Positions 1-7,398 are shown, counted from the first letter of the stretch. The stretch is 43,404 nt of DNA from Clostridia bacterium (GCA_017848335.1 JAGDAX010000071.1:1-43404); one strand, 5' to 3'. Notes: generated by a model not told the origin, from the sequence alone. Made by a program: numbers and translations.

Positions 1-719
1 GGCGTCAGAATGATCACCACAAAGAATTCGATCAAAAAGTTTATGCCCACGAGGCCCGTGAGGGAGTAGAGCAAAATGTTGCTGCCGCCGGACCACGCGC
101 TGAGGACGTCCTTGAACCAGAGGAGCATGAGCACCACGAAGGTCCCGGTGTTGAAAATCGGGGCAAGCACCGCCGCGTTGTAGTACGCGGCATTTTCATT
201 GGTGAGCAGCTTGCTCATACCGAAAAGAAGTCCGCCCGCCGCAAGAGCCGCCAGCACCATTATCAAAAGCTGCAGCCAGACGTTGACGCCGCGGAGCTGC
301 TTCGAAACGGCAAAGGCCGCCCCGAAAATGAAAACGCCCGTGATCGTGTAGGTGATGCTGAGGGAGTGCTTCTTGAACCTCGTGAAGAGCTTGCAGGCCA
401 GCGCAGGCATGAGCCCTGCAAGGGCGCCCTTAAGAACGCACATTACCCAGCCCAAAACAGGGTTGGCCTGGAAGACCATAAAGCCGCCGGGATCCTTGCC
501 GGTAAGCGAAAGAATCGACACGATAATGCCGAAAATGACGCCCAGCGCCAGCCCGGGAACAGGCCCCAGCACGACTGCGCCGACAACTATCGGAAAAAGT
601 GTGAGAGTGATGGAAAAAGGCCCCACCGGGATGCCGCCCACCAACTGGAGGACAACCACGAGAGCGGCGAGAATTGCTGTGAAAACCAGCGCGATTACTT
701 TTTTGTCTGTATTGAACAT
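1..719 (-). CDS. ECF-type transporter S component (3' end outside window)
   Basis: Integral membrane substrate-binding (S) subunit of an energy-coupling-factor vitamin transporter. It would work with a shared EcfA/EcfA'/EcfT module that is not in this window. The start is ATG at 719-717, preceded by an AAGGAG ribosome site. The readable 239 residues open MFNTDKKVIALVFTAILAAL and are almost all hydrophobic segments. They include the S-component pattern of a polar loop (GGIPVGPFSITLTLFPIVVG) followed by a Gly-rich helix. The gene runs off the left edge, so its length is unknown. The neighbour on the same strand is coaX, the pantothenate kinase gene, so pantothenate is the simplest substrate guess. 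The leader RNA may instead point to folate (see findings). Family assignment is fairly sure; the substrate is inference. Confidence 0.75.
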   Translation of the reverse strand, partial: MFNTDKKVIALVFTAILAALVVVLQLVGGIPVGPFSITLTLFPIVVGAVVLGPVPGLALGVIFGIIVSILSLTGKDPGGFMVFQANPVLGWVMCVLKGALAGLMPALACKLFTRFKKHSLSITYTITGVFIFGAAFAVSKQLRGVNVWLQLLIMVLAALAAGGLLFGMSKLLTNENAAYYNAAVLAPIFNTGTFVVLMLLWFKDVLSAWSGGSNILLYSLTGLVGINFLIEFFVVIILT

Positions 720-844
720 ATTCAAACTCCTTACTCATGCTCCCACTGACCGGGATGCAACGTAAAAATCACCGAAGACTGCGGGATGAGCGCTCAAAGT
801 CCTGCTCCGCTGAAAGCTGGAACGGACGGCCTTCCTTCGTCTCC
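720..844 (-). promoter_or_regulatory. structured 5' leader of the ECF transporter gene
   Basis: Transcription from the promoter at 851-879 would start near 844-843, giving a leader of about 120 nt before the ATG at 719. The leader can form several helices, for example a CGAAG/CTTCG pair, a GAGCGCTC self-complement and a CCGG/CCGG closing stem at its ends. Its length and position suit a riboswitch aptamer in front of a vitamin transporter gene. I could not assign a class with confidence. Confidence 0.35.
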
Positions 845-850
845 GGTGGA

Positions 851-879
851 ATTGTAATTGATTTAGCTTAAAATATCAA
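851..879 (-). promoter_or_regulatory. sigma-A promoter of the ECF transporter gene
   Basis: Read on the minus strand, a -35 TTGATA (879-874) and a -10 TACAAT (856-851) are separated by exactly 17 bp. The promoter sits at the 3' edge of the AAA ATPase remnant and fires into the transporter leader. Confidence 0.7.
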
Positions 880-1095
880 TAAAGATCTCTTCCCTGATCC
901 CGCCAGGCAGGAACGGGGCGCAATATTGAGGCGCCGAAGGTCGTAAACTATTACGTATTTATAATATTCGCGTGCGGATTTTCCGACAATACAGCTCTTT
1001 CCGATCTGGCGCAGTCCTTCGACTATTATCGGTTTATGATTTTCATTGTTCTTCCGCGCCGGGAGCTTGTCATATGCTTTTCTCTGTATCTCCAC
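868..1095 (-). pseudogene. remnant of an AAA (DUF4143-type) ATPase
   Basis: A 75-codon frame starting GTG (1095), with a GGAGG ribosome site 7 nt upstream, matches the N-terminus of the AAA_14/DUF4143 ATPases that are common in gut Clostridia. It reads MEIQRKAYDKL, then IVEGLRQIGKS, which is the Walker A region, then VIVYDLRR. Family members are normally about 400 residues with a Walker B, sensor motifs and a DUF4143 domain; all of that is missing here. After about residue 52 the frame loses resemblance. A +1 shift reads a more protein-like stretch (FLPGGIREEIFIDILS) before a stop, which suggests a deletion plus a frameshift. The transporter promoter overlaps its end. I regard it as a decayed gene rather than a working small protein. 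Confidence 0.6.
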
Positions 1096-1140
1096 AGCAT
1101 CACCTCCGGTCCGCAGAGATCATAAAACGAAGATCTGCAT

Positions 1141-1169
1141 AAAAAATGTGTTTCGGAAACGAAACACAT
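1141..1169 (-). terminator. rho-independent terminator of coaX
   Basis: A perfect 10-bp inverted repeat, ATGTGTTTCG (1146-1155) and CGAAACACAT (1160-1169), has a 4-nt loop. On the minus strand it is followed by a run of T (1141-1146 as A on the plus strand). It lies 44 bp after the coaX stop. Confidence 0.85.
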
Positions 1170-1212
1170 CGGGCAGACCGGGCTTTCCGGTTATTTTGAA
1201 AAACGGGAAAAA

Positions 1213-1986
1213 TCACGCTTTGCGGACGTTCTTCTTGTAGATGATGTACAGGCCCTCGATAAGGAGATTCGGGTTGTGAACCACCTTCTTGCGGGTGTGC
1301 TTGCTGATCTCGCCGGAAAGGCCGCCCGTTGCCACCACGAAGGCTTCGCAGCCAAGCTCCTCCTCGAACCGTTCGATCATACCGTCAAGCATTGCCGCGG
1401 TGCCGAACACGATGCCTGACTGCATGGAGTCGTTGGTGTTGGTGGAGATCGCGTGCTTCGGTGCCTCGATGGCGATCTGCGGAAGCTGCGCCGTGCGTTC
1501 GATAAGCGCGTTAAGACCTGTCATGACGCCGGGCATTATCGCGCCGCCGATGAAATTGTTGTCCTTGTCGACAGCGCTTACGGTGGTGGCCGTACCCAGA
1601 TCCAGAACGATAACAGGCTTTGGGTAAAGATTTGAGGCCGCGACGCAGTCCGTCAGCATATCGGAGCCGAGCTGGGAAGGATTGTCGATCTTGACGTTAA
1701 GGCCCGTCTTGATGCCGGGCGCCACGAGAAGAGGCTTCCTGCCGGTGATCGTCTCGATGGCCGACTCCATGGGCTGCAGAAGTGAAGGAACCACGGTCGA
1801 GAGAATGGAATCGACAATGTCCGCAGGGGCGACGCCCTTGAGCGAAAGAACCTGGCAGATCATTGCCGCCAGCTCGTCGGAGGTCTTGCGGAAGTCCGTG
1901 GAAAGCCGCGAAACAAAAGAGAGCTTGTCGTCTTTGAAGATGCCAAGCACGATGTTGCTGTTGCCGATGTCGATAGCTAAAATCAT
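1213..1986 (-). CDS. coaX: type III pantothenate kinase
   Basis: Phosphorylates pantothenate to 4'-phosphopantothenate, the first step of coenzyme A synthesis, in the cytoplasm. The 257-residue length is typical of type III enzymes. The ASKHA-fold phosphate-1 motif is visible near the N-terminus (DIGNSNIVLGIF). It is followed by GSDMLTDCVAAS, the conserved Asp motif LDLGTATTVSAV and GGAIMPG. The start is ATG at 1986 with an AGGAGAA ribosome site. It is probably co-transcribed with the phosphatase and SGNH hydrolase genes upstream. A strong terminator follows, so the remnant and transporter downstream are separate units. The nearby transporter may supply its substrate (inference). Confidence 0.95.
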   Translation of the reverse strand: MILAIDIGNSNIVLGIFKDDKLSFVSRLSTDFRKTSDELAAMICQVLSLKGVAPADIVDSILSTVVPSLLQPMESAIETITGRKPLLVAPGIKTGLNVKIDNPSQLGSDMLTDCVAASNLYPKPVIVLDLGTATTVSAVDKDNNFIGGAIMPGVMTGLNALIERTAQLPQIAIEAPKHAISTNTNDSMQSGIVFGTAAMLDGMIERFEEELGCEAFVVATGGLSGEISKHTRKKVVHNPNLLIEGLYIIYKKNVRKA

Positions 1987-2131
1987 GGTGTTCTCCTTTA
2001 TTGAAAGAGGCCGGGCCCGGTGCCGGAGGCGGCCGAAGACGCGATGCCGGAGGCGGCCGAGGTTCGCATGCCAAAGAGCGAAGGCCGGGGGCCCGGGTCC
2101 CGATATCAGGCACCGGAAGCTCCAAAAGCGT

Positions 2132-2935
2132 TTACCTCACCAGCGCCGCCTCCTTCAGCGACTCAATAGTCTCCGGGCTGATGCCCAGCGCGTCCGTGAT
2201 AAACCCGTCGATCGAGCCGAAATCACGGCTTGCCGCGGCGATGAAGGAATCAAGATAGCGCTTGCGTGCCTTCAGGACCTCCTTGAGCTTGCGGGCGCAG
2301 CGGATCGAGCCGGTGGCAATGAAGATCAGCGGGCAGTACTTGATGATGTCCGCTCTTGCTCCCGAATTCGAAAGCATGTATTCGTTCACGATCGTATCGT
2401 AATCCACGTCCAGCATATGCAGCAGTAGCATGGAGACGATGCCCGTGCGGTCCTTGCCGGCGGTGCAATGGTAAAGCGTTGCCTTGCCGCTTCTGGCGTT
2501 GCTGATGATTATGTCCAGAGCCTCGCGGAGCCCGTCTATCGCTTCGCGCGAGGTCGCCATGACAGGGTACACGTTTTCCAGATCGGGGATGGCTTCCAAA
2601 AGGGCCGCCTTGGTGTGGCCGCCGGTGGCAATCGTCTTGAGGGACTGGCCCTTGGCGTGGCTGAGACCCGCGGTTTCCTCGCTGAAAAGGGGCACGTGCA
2701 CGTATGCGGCGCCGGGAATGGTCTTGTCGGGCCTCTCGGTATGCTCCGCGTCCGTGCGAAGGTCCACCACCGTGGCGGGCTTCACGAGCTTTGAGATTTT
2801 GCCGGCGCTGCGGCCGGAAATTTTGCTTAGCTGCGACCCGCGAATGAAAAGGTGCTCCCTGACGGTCTCGCCGTAGCTGTTACGAAGGCCGCCCAGGTCC
2901 CTCAGGTTGCGGGTTCCTCTTATTTTGATCTGCAT
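2132..2935 (-). CDS. tyrosine-protein phosphatase (IphP/Y_phosphatase3 family)
   Basis: Cysteine-based phosphatase of the family that holds Listeria LipA and Nostoc IphP. Members dephosphorylate phosphotyrosine, phosphoserine or phosphoinositides. The P-loop HCTAGKDRTG is intact, with catalytic Cys about residue 157 and Arg about 163. The upstream VDLRTDAE segment matches the conserved N-terminal motif. No signal peptide is seen, so a cytoplasmic place is likely. I chose ATG at 2935 rather than the adjacent upstream TTG because the AGGAG site is 5 nt from the ATG. The 267-residue length is normal. About 145 bp of GC-rich spacer separates it from coaX; that spacer holds a duplicated GATGCCGGAGGCGGCCGA-like element. 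The physiological substrate is unknown. Confidence 0.85.
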   Translation of the reverse strand: MQIKIRGTRNLRDLGGLRNSYGETVREHLFIRGSQLSKISGRSAGKISKLVKPATVVDLRTDAEHTERPDKTIPGAAYVHVPLFSEETAGLSHAKGQSLKTIATGGHTKAALLEAIPDLENVYPVMATSREAIDGLREALDIIISNARSGKATLYHCTAGKDRTGIVSMLLLHMLDVDYDTIVNEYMLSNSGARADIIKYCPLIFIATGSIRCARKLKEVLKARKRYLDSFIAAASRDFGSIDGFITDALGISPETIESLKEAALVR

Positions 2936-3105
2936 CAATACTCCTTCGCAAAAATGCCGCCGCAGATCCGCGGAACGGCACGTTGCTGCAAGTTAAATCA
3001 GTTTGACGATCCGCCTAAGGCAGTCGAAGGCGCGCGGAACCGCTCCGTTTAGGCGAGCCGGAGGATCAGTACTTCGGTGAGCCGGAGATTCCTGCGCCGC
3101 GGGCG

Positions 3106-3756
3106 TCAAAGCTTCTCGAGGAAGCTGATGATCCTTTGAGCCAGCCGCTCGTTGCCGAGGTCGTTGGGGTGAAGTCCGTCCGGCGCGTATCTCTCCATGA
3201 GGATCGGCTCCGCCGGCTGAATGCCTGACACAGACCAGAGGTCCAGCAGCGGGATCCCGTAGTACTCCGCGTATTTCCTTTCGGCCTCGACGTACTCGGG
3301 AAGCGGCCTGACCGGCTTGCCGTAGTCGTTGGAGGTGCTGAGCTCGTTGGACCTGTGAATGGGGGTCATTATCACGATCTCGGCGGAAGGGTATGCGGTG
3401 ATGAGGTTCTTGATGAGGGCATTCATGGCGCCCATGAAGGTGTACTCGTCGTTGCTGAGAAATTCGCCGAACGCCGCGTCGCCGTGGCCGAAATCATTGG
3501 TGCCGCCGAAGACCATTACCACGTCCGCGTCCCTGTCCATCTCAAGCGCCCTGTCAACGTAGCAAAGGTCGAAAAGCGGATTGGGGGAGGGCTCCTTCTG
3601 CCTGGCGATGCGCGTGCCGCCGATGCCGTAGTTGCGCACGATTGCGCCGGTTCTGGCCGCGATAATGTCGCAGAATCTCTTGTCGGGAGCGGTGGTGCCG
3701 CAGCCCTCGGTGATGCTGTCGCCGAGAATGTTGATCTTCAGGTTTTTAAGTTCCAT
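3106..3756 (-). CDS. SGNH/GDSL-type hydrolase
   Basis: Esterase/lipase-like hydrolase of the SGNH fold, 216 residues. Block I GDSITEG (catalytic Ser), block II Gly in RNYGIGGTR, block III GGTND (Asn) and block V DGLHPN (Asp and His) are all present and in order, so the enzyme should be active. There is no signal peptide, so it is probably cytoplasmic. The GH39-like glycosidase gene lies 126 bp upstream on the same strand, which makes deacylation of an imported sugar a reasonable guess, not a demonstrated role. The ATG at 3756 has an AAAGGAG site about 11 nt upstream. Confidence 0.88.
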   Translation of the reverse strand: MELKNLKINILGDSITEGCGTTAPDKRFCDIIAARTGAIVRNYGIGGTRIARQKEPSPNPLFDLCYVDRALEMDRDADVVMVFGGTNDFGHGDAAFGEFLSNDEYTFMGAMNALIKNLITAYPSAEIVIMTPIHRSNELSTSNDYGKPVRPLPEYVEAERKYAEYYGIPLLDLWSVSGIQPAEPILMERYAPDGLHPNDLGNERLAQRIISFLEKL

Positions 3757-3881
3757 AAAACTTGCACTCCTTTACGTGTCAATAGAACACAAAAATGTCA
3801 AAGCATATATGCCGATAAGCCGCACGGACTCAATAATTTACTTTGCTGCCTCAGGCCGCGCCGAAGCCGGAATATTTGTCG

Positions 3882-5324
3882 TCAGCCGCGCCGAAGCCGG
3901 AATATCGAGACCCCGAAGGGCTGCACGCACCAAGGCTCCGCCGACGGCACCATGCGTCCCTCGCTGTTCTCGCATATGATATCAGTTTTTTCGGTCACCG
4001 ACAAGAGGCCGTCTGAGGATCTTACCTCAACAGGCACGCTGCTTCCGGTGGTATTCGCGACTACCAGCACCATATCGTCGGGCGGGCCGCCCGCGGCGGC
4101 ATATATTCCTGCGACCGGCTCAGGGCCTGCCGGTGATTCCCCTGACTCGGAACCTGAACAGGGGCCGGAACCGGACTCGGAGCCTGAACCGGAGCCATAG
4201 CCTGAACCGGAGCCGCAGCCTGAACCGGAACCGCCGGCCGTCACGGTGACCTTGTACAGCGTCTTCCGCTTATAGAGCTCGTTGTACGCCACGAATGCGT
4301 AGTAGGCCGGGAAGGGCTTGGCGGTGAGGGGATTGAAGAGCCCCGCATAGGTCGAAATCCCGTAGCCTGCGTCGTAAAACATTGCCCCGTCAAGAGGCGC
4401 TTCCGTAAAAGCCAGCATCATACCGGCCACGGCGGATGCGTGCCGCATGGTGCCTTTTTGGTCAAGCTCCAGATTCCATTCGTCGCAGAAGATCTCGACG
4501 TCTCCGCAGCCTGCGCCGGTCAGCCGCCTTTTCGCGTAATCCGCGTAGATCAGGTTGTGCGCGATCCCGTCGTAGGAATGCCACGAGAAGAAATCGAAGG
4601 GCGAGCCGGTTCTCTTCACGTGCTCCAAAAAGCCGTCAAAAAACTCCACGAAGTAGCTCAGCCGCGATCCGACGTTGGCCTCGGTGGGCGCGTCCGTGTT
4701 GAGAACGGCATAGAACCCGCAGCTGGCGTATCCGCCTATTTTAAGGTGAGGAAAGCACTTCTTGAGGTGCTTGGAGGCCGTCTCGTAGAGGTCGTAAAAC
4801 TGCTCCTTCGTGCCCTGCCACATGGGATTGGCCTCGGGCTCCCTCTCGTTGTCCGCCTCGTTCCAGATTTCCCAGTACCGTATGTTAAAGCGGTAGCCGT
4901 TGTTCCAGCCCTCCGTGTAGTGCCGCACCACCATCTCGCAGACGCGGGCCCACTTGTCGAAATCAGCCGGCGGGAAAATGTGAAAAGCCTTCACCGCGTG
5001 GAAATTCTCGATAGTCACGCCAAGTCTGAAGAAGGGCTCCACGTCATTTTCCACCAGCGCTTCAATGAATTTGTCCGTGAATCCGAAGGAATACGCCGTC
5101 GGGTCGTACGGATCCCGGCTGAAGTCCGGGAAAATCGCAGGAATGTCCGCAAAAACGCTTCCCCCGTAATACCAGGCCACGTCGTGAAGGCGCGAGAACG
5201 GGATCCCGGCGTCCTTGAGGTACTTGACCATGCGGAAGTTAAGGCCCGAAAACGGCGCCTGCCCGACCCCGTGAAGGGGCTTCGCCGCGCGTGTGGAATC
5301 AGTGTCAACAGTAATTAAAGCCAA
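3882..5324 (-). CDS. GH39-like glycoside hydrolase (beta-xylosidase type)
   Basis: A 480-residue (beta/alpha)8-barrel glycosidase of clan GH-A, closest by eye to family GH39 beta-xylosidases. The acid/base Glu lies in YWEIWNEADN and the candidate nucleophile Glu in IFCDEWNLE. PFRLGVTIE-like and SWHSYD segments also fit. No signal peptide is seen, so it acts on imported oligosaccharides. The start is TTG at 5324, 9 nt after AGGAGG; an ATG inside that spacer (about 5332) is in another frame and ends within a few codons. Between the barrel and the C-terminal beta-sandwich sits an inserted Gly/Ser/Cys-rich stretch of about 43 residues, encoded by an 18-bp repeat (4130-4240). Exact substrate unknown. 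Confidence 0.82.
   Translation of the reverse strand: MALITVDTDSTRAAKPLHGVGQAPFSGLNFRMVKYLKDAGIPFSRLHDVAWYYGGSVFADIPAIFPDFSRDPYDPTAYSFGFTDKFIEALVENDVEPFFRLGVTIENFHAVKAFHIFPPADFDKWARVCEMVVRHYTEGWNNGYRFNIRYWEIWNEADNEREPEANPMWQGTKEQFYDLYETASKHLKKCFPHLKIGGYASCGFYAVLNTDAPTEANVGSRLSYFVEFFDGFLEHVKRTGSPFDFFSWHSYDGIAHNLIYADYAKRRLTGAGCGDVEIFCDEWNLELDQKGTMRHASAVAGMMLAFTEAPLDGAMFYDAGYGISTYAGLFNPLTAKPFPAYYAFVAYNELYKRKTLYKVTVTAGGSGSGCGSGSGYGSGSGSESGSGPCSGSESGESPAGPEPVAGIYAAAGGPPDDMVLVVANTTGSSVPVEVRSSDGLLSVTEKTDIICENSEGRMVPSAEPWCVQPFGVSIFRLRRG
4130..4240 (-). repeat. 18-bp coding repeat giving a Gly/Ser-rich insert
   Basis: On the plus strand the word CCTGAACCGGA recurs at 4183, 4201 and 4219 (period 18), with more degenerate copies to the left. 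In the GH39-like gene this reads as GSGSG-type residues. Confidence 0.75.
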
Positions 5325-5352
5325 AGGTCATACCCTCCTTTTCATCGGGGAT

Positions 5353-5381
5353 ATTGTAGCATTTTCGGGCGGGCGAGACAA
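5353..5381 (-). promoter_or_regulatory. sigma-A promoter of the GH39-like gene
   Basis: Minus strand -35 TTGTCT (5381-5376), 17-bp spacer, -10 TACAAT (5358-5353). The predicted start lies about 20 nt before the TTG start codon, with the AGGAGG site between. Confidence 0.65.
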
Positions 5382-5435
5382 GGCGGTTCAGGGAGGCGTG
5401 AGGCGCGGGGAGGTTCTGCATGGCCCGGACGCTCT

Positions 5436-5481
5436 TTTTACGCCGAAAGCGCATCCCGATAGATGCGCTTTCGGCGTAAAA
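5436..5481. other. perfect 20-bp inverted repeat
   Basis: The left arm (5436-5455) starts TTTTACGCCG and the right arm (5462-5481) ends CGGCGTAAAA. The arms are fully complementary around a 6-nt loop. It lies between the CBM9-like gene and the GH39-like promoter. The T stretch is on the 5' side and the A stretch on the 3' side of both strands, so it lacks the U tail of a classical terminator. Confidence 0.85.
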
Positions 5482-5523
5482 CGGTGCAGCCGTTTGAAGC
5501 TCCAATGCGGCTGCGCCATATAA

Positions 5524-5583
5524 GCAAGACTAAGCAGGCCTGAACAAGACGGAACAGCCCTGTGCAAGACTAAGCAGGTCTGA
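5524..5583. repeat. 20-bp tandem repeat, three copies
   Basis: The word GCAAGACTAAGCAGG starts at 5524 and again at 5564, with a degenerate copy (ACAAGACGGAACAGCCCTGT) between them, giving a period of 20. It lies just downstream of the CBM9-like gene. Confidence 0.75.
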
Positions 5584-5618
5584 AATCCGGTAAGGCTCCG
5601 TCAGGCCCTGCCGCGGCT

Positions 5619-6779
5619 TCAGTCTTTCTTTTTGAAGAGCGCAGCCGCAGCGGCAGCGGCCAAAACTATCGCGGCAGCGCCGCCCGCAGCTGAGCCGCAG
5701 CTTTTCCCGACCTTGGGGGTCTCGGTTTCGCCGGAAGGCTTTTCGGTTGCGGCAGCCTTGCCGGTCTCCTCCGCCGGTTCCGCAGTCGCGGCAGGTTCGT
5801 CTGTGTCCGTGCTGCCGTTCGTATTGTCGGGCTCGTCTGTCCCGGCGTCTCCGCCATCGGTCTCGCCGGGCTTGTCGCCAGGGGCCCCGGTGGCTTCTTC
5901 GGCAGGATCCTCTGTCCCGGCCTCATTCCCGGGCTCTGTTGCTTCTTCGGTCGGCGCCTCGGTGGGAGCCTCGGTGGGCGCCTCAGTGGGAGCTTCGGTG
6001 GGTTCTTCGGTGGCCTGCGGAACAATGCCGGACGCGCCAAGAGTCACGTACGGGTAAGCGTCCACCTGCCAGCTGTCAGCGCCGCTGCCGGTCTTGGCGG
6101 AAAGCTCGGTGGCCCAGTTAAGGTTGCCCTCGTCGTCCTTGACGTCGTTGATCTGGAAGTGGATCCCTATCTCGGAGCTTGTGCCGGAGAGAACGTTCTT
6201 GCCGGCGGTTTTAAGCGGGATCTTGAACTCGGCGACGTACCCGCTGCCGGTGCGTCCGGCGGCGTATTCAAATGCTTTGCCTACCTTGTCCGCGCCGTAA
6301 TTGGCGGTGCCTGTCCTGGTGTAAACGCAGGGCCAGCCGGTGCAGTCGATGCGGTACTGTACAATGTCATTCTCGGCGGCGCTGTTCTTCTCGTTAATGA
6401 ACACCTCGCAGGACTCTGTCTGCCAGGGCGAGCTTGTCTGGAACTGTGCGTTGGGCTCGAAGATCTGCGCCTGATCCGTCACCTCAAAAAGAACGTACAC
6501 GAAGCCGTCCGTGCAAAGCAGCGTGGCAAAGCCCGTGGCGCCGACGGACTGCTCCTCGGACTTCTGGTATCTGATCTCCACGCGAAGACCCTGCCCGTAA
6601 ATATCATCCTTCACGCCGTCGATCGCGATCGCTGCGGCAGTGGCCGGAACGTCCCCGAGAAGCCCTCCGTCCTTGTGGGCCGTGGCATTGATCTGCGCCG
6701 CAGAAAGCACCAATGCCAGACAAAGAACGAGCATTGCCGGCACTGTCACAAAAAAACGTGAAATACTACCATGTTTCAT
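5619..6779 (-). CDS. secreted CBM9-like protein with Cys-Gly-Ser C-terminal membrane tail
   Basis: A 386-residue exported protein. Residues 1-35 are a signal peptide (basic start, then a Leu/Val-rich core). Residues about 45-245 resemble a family 9 carbohydrate-binding / DOMON-like beta-sandwich: IAIDGVKDDIYG at the start, ESCEVFINEKN, VAEFKIPL and HFQINDVKDDEG follow the family pattern. Residues about 250-355 are a Thr/Pro/Glu linker with PTEA repeats. The last 26 residues begin Cys-Gly-Ser after a Lys-Ser pair, continue with an Ala-rich hydrophobic stretch and end KKKD. There is no LPXTG motif. A strong promoter lies 40 bp upstream and the ribosome site is GAGGAG. It probably displays a glycan-binding domain at the cell surface. 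No catalytic domain is seen. Confidence 0.8.
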   Translation of the reverse strand: MKHGSISRFFVTVPAMLVLCLALVLSAAQINATAHKDGGLLGDVPATAAAIAIDGVKDDIYGQGLRVEIRYQKSEEQSVGATGFATLLCTDGFVYVLFEVTDQAQIFEPNAQFQTSSPWQTESCEVFINEKNSAAENDIVQYRIDCTGWPCVYTRTGTANYGADKVGKAFEYAAGRTGSGYVAEFKIPLKTAGKNVLSGTSSEIGIHFQINDVKDDEGNLNWATELSAKTGSGADSWQVDAYPYVTLGASGIVPQATEEPTEAPTEAPTEAPTEAPTEEATEPGNEAGTEDPAEEATGAPGDKPGETDGGDAGTDEPDNTNGSTDTDEPAATAEPAEETGKAAATEKPSGETETPKVGKSCGSAAGGAAAIVLAAAAAAALFKKKD

Positions 6780-6817
6780 TGAATATCAACTCCTCAAAGC
6801 GATTTTGCCTCGCTTGA

Positions 6818-6846
6818 ATTATACTGCACGGACGCGGGAGTTGCAA
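6818..6846 (-). promoter_or_regulatory. sigma-A promoter of the CBM9-like gene
   Basis: Minus strand -35 TTGCAA (6846-6841), 17-bp spacer, -10 TATAAT (6823-6818). The ATG is about 38 bp downstream of the -10. Confidence 0.75.
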
Positions 6847-6882
6847 GGGATTTGAATTGGAATTTAGTGCCAAGTGTCAAGT

Positions 6883-7095
6883 GCCGGGTGCCGGGTGCCG
6901 GGTGCGCTGCGCGCTGCTACGGGATGCGAGCTGTGGGATGCGGTTGTGGGATTGGAGTCGGGAGTATGCGGGCCACGCGTCAACCGTTCGTGTCTCAAAA
7001 CGCAGACGCGGACTCGTCGTCAATGGCCGGCTGATTCGTAACTCGCGTCCCATAGCGATCATCTCACGGGCCGTAGCTCGCGCGGAACGTGCGGA
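6883..7095. repeat. dispersed intergenic repeat, copy A
   Basis: Contains GTGCCGGGTGCCGGGTG, an AACCGTTCGTGTCTCAAAA element followed by GCAGACGCGG, and TAGCTCGCGCGGAACGTGCG (7074-7093). The last 20-mer is identical in the copy near 9000, and the second element recurs near 39905. Confidence 0.7.
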
Positions 7096-7273
7096 GGGCA
7101 CTCGCCAGGTTCTTGAACTTCCTGCCCGAAAATGTTATCATAAATGCGTGCGCGCATTATAAGCCGCCTGCCTGTTTTCGCCGGATCCGCCTTTCGGGAT
7201 TATTGACAGATCCGCCTCGCGGGATTGCCGCAAAATCTGCCCGGCCGGATCATCGCGGAATTTCCGGAGCGCT

Positions 7274-7398
7274 GCATTCACGGGTGCCTCAAAAGGTTTG
7301 CTTCGCAGGTGCTTCAAAGAGTTCGCCTTCACGGGCGGCTCGAAGATATGCATTCACGGGCAGCTCGAAGATATGTATTCACGGGCATCCCAAAAACG
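7274..7398. repeat. 25-bp tandem repeat, five copies
   Basis: Units start at 7274, 7300, 7325, 7350 and 7375. The best conserved begin GCATTCACGGGC and continue GCTCGAAGATAT. No reading frame through it looks like a protein. Confidence 0.8.

Noticed and set aside
352-765. Two overlapping plus-strand open frames near the left edge
   Set aside because: They are shadows of the minus-strand transporter gene, which has the membrane-protein pattern, ribosome site and promoter.
3355-4200. 281-codon plus-strand frame ending in a Pro-Glu repeat
   Set aside because: It spans two real minus-strand genes and its repeat is the complement of the Gly/Ser coding repeat; no ribosome site.
5305-5505. 66-codon minus-strand frame overlapping the GH39 start
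   Set aside because: It reads through the 20-bp inverted repeat and the GH39 promoter, and its ATG near 5332 gives only eight codons in a different frame from the enzyme.
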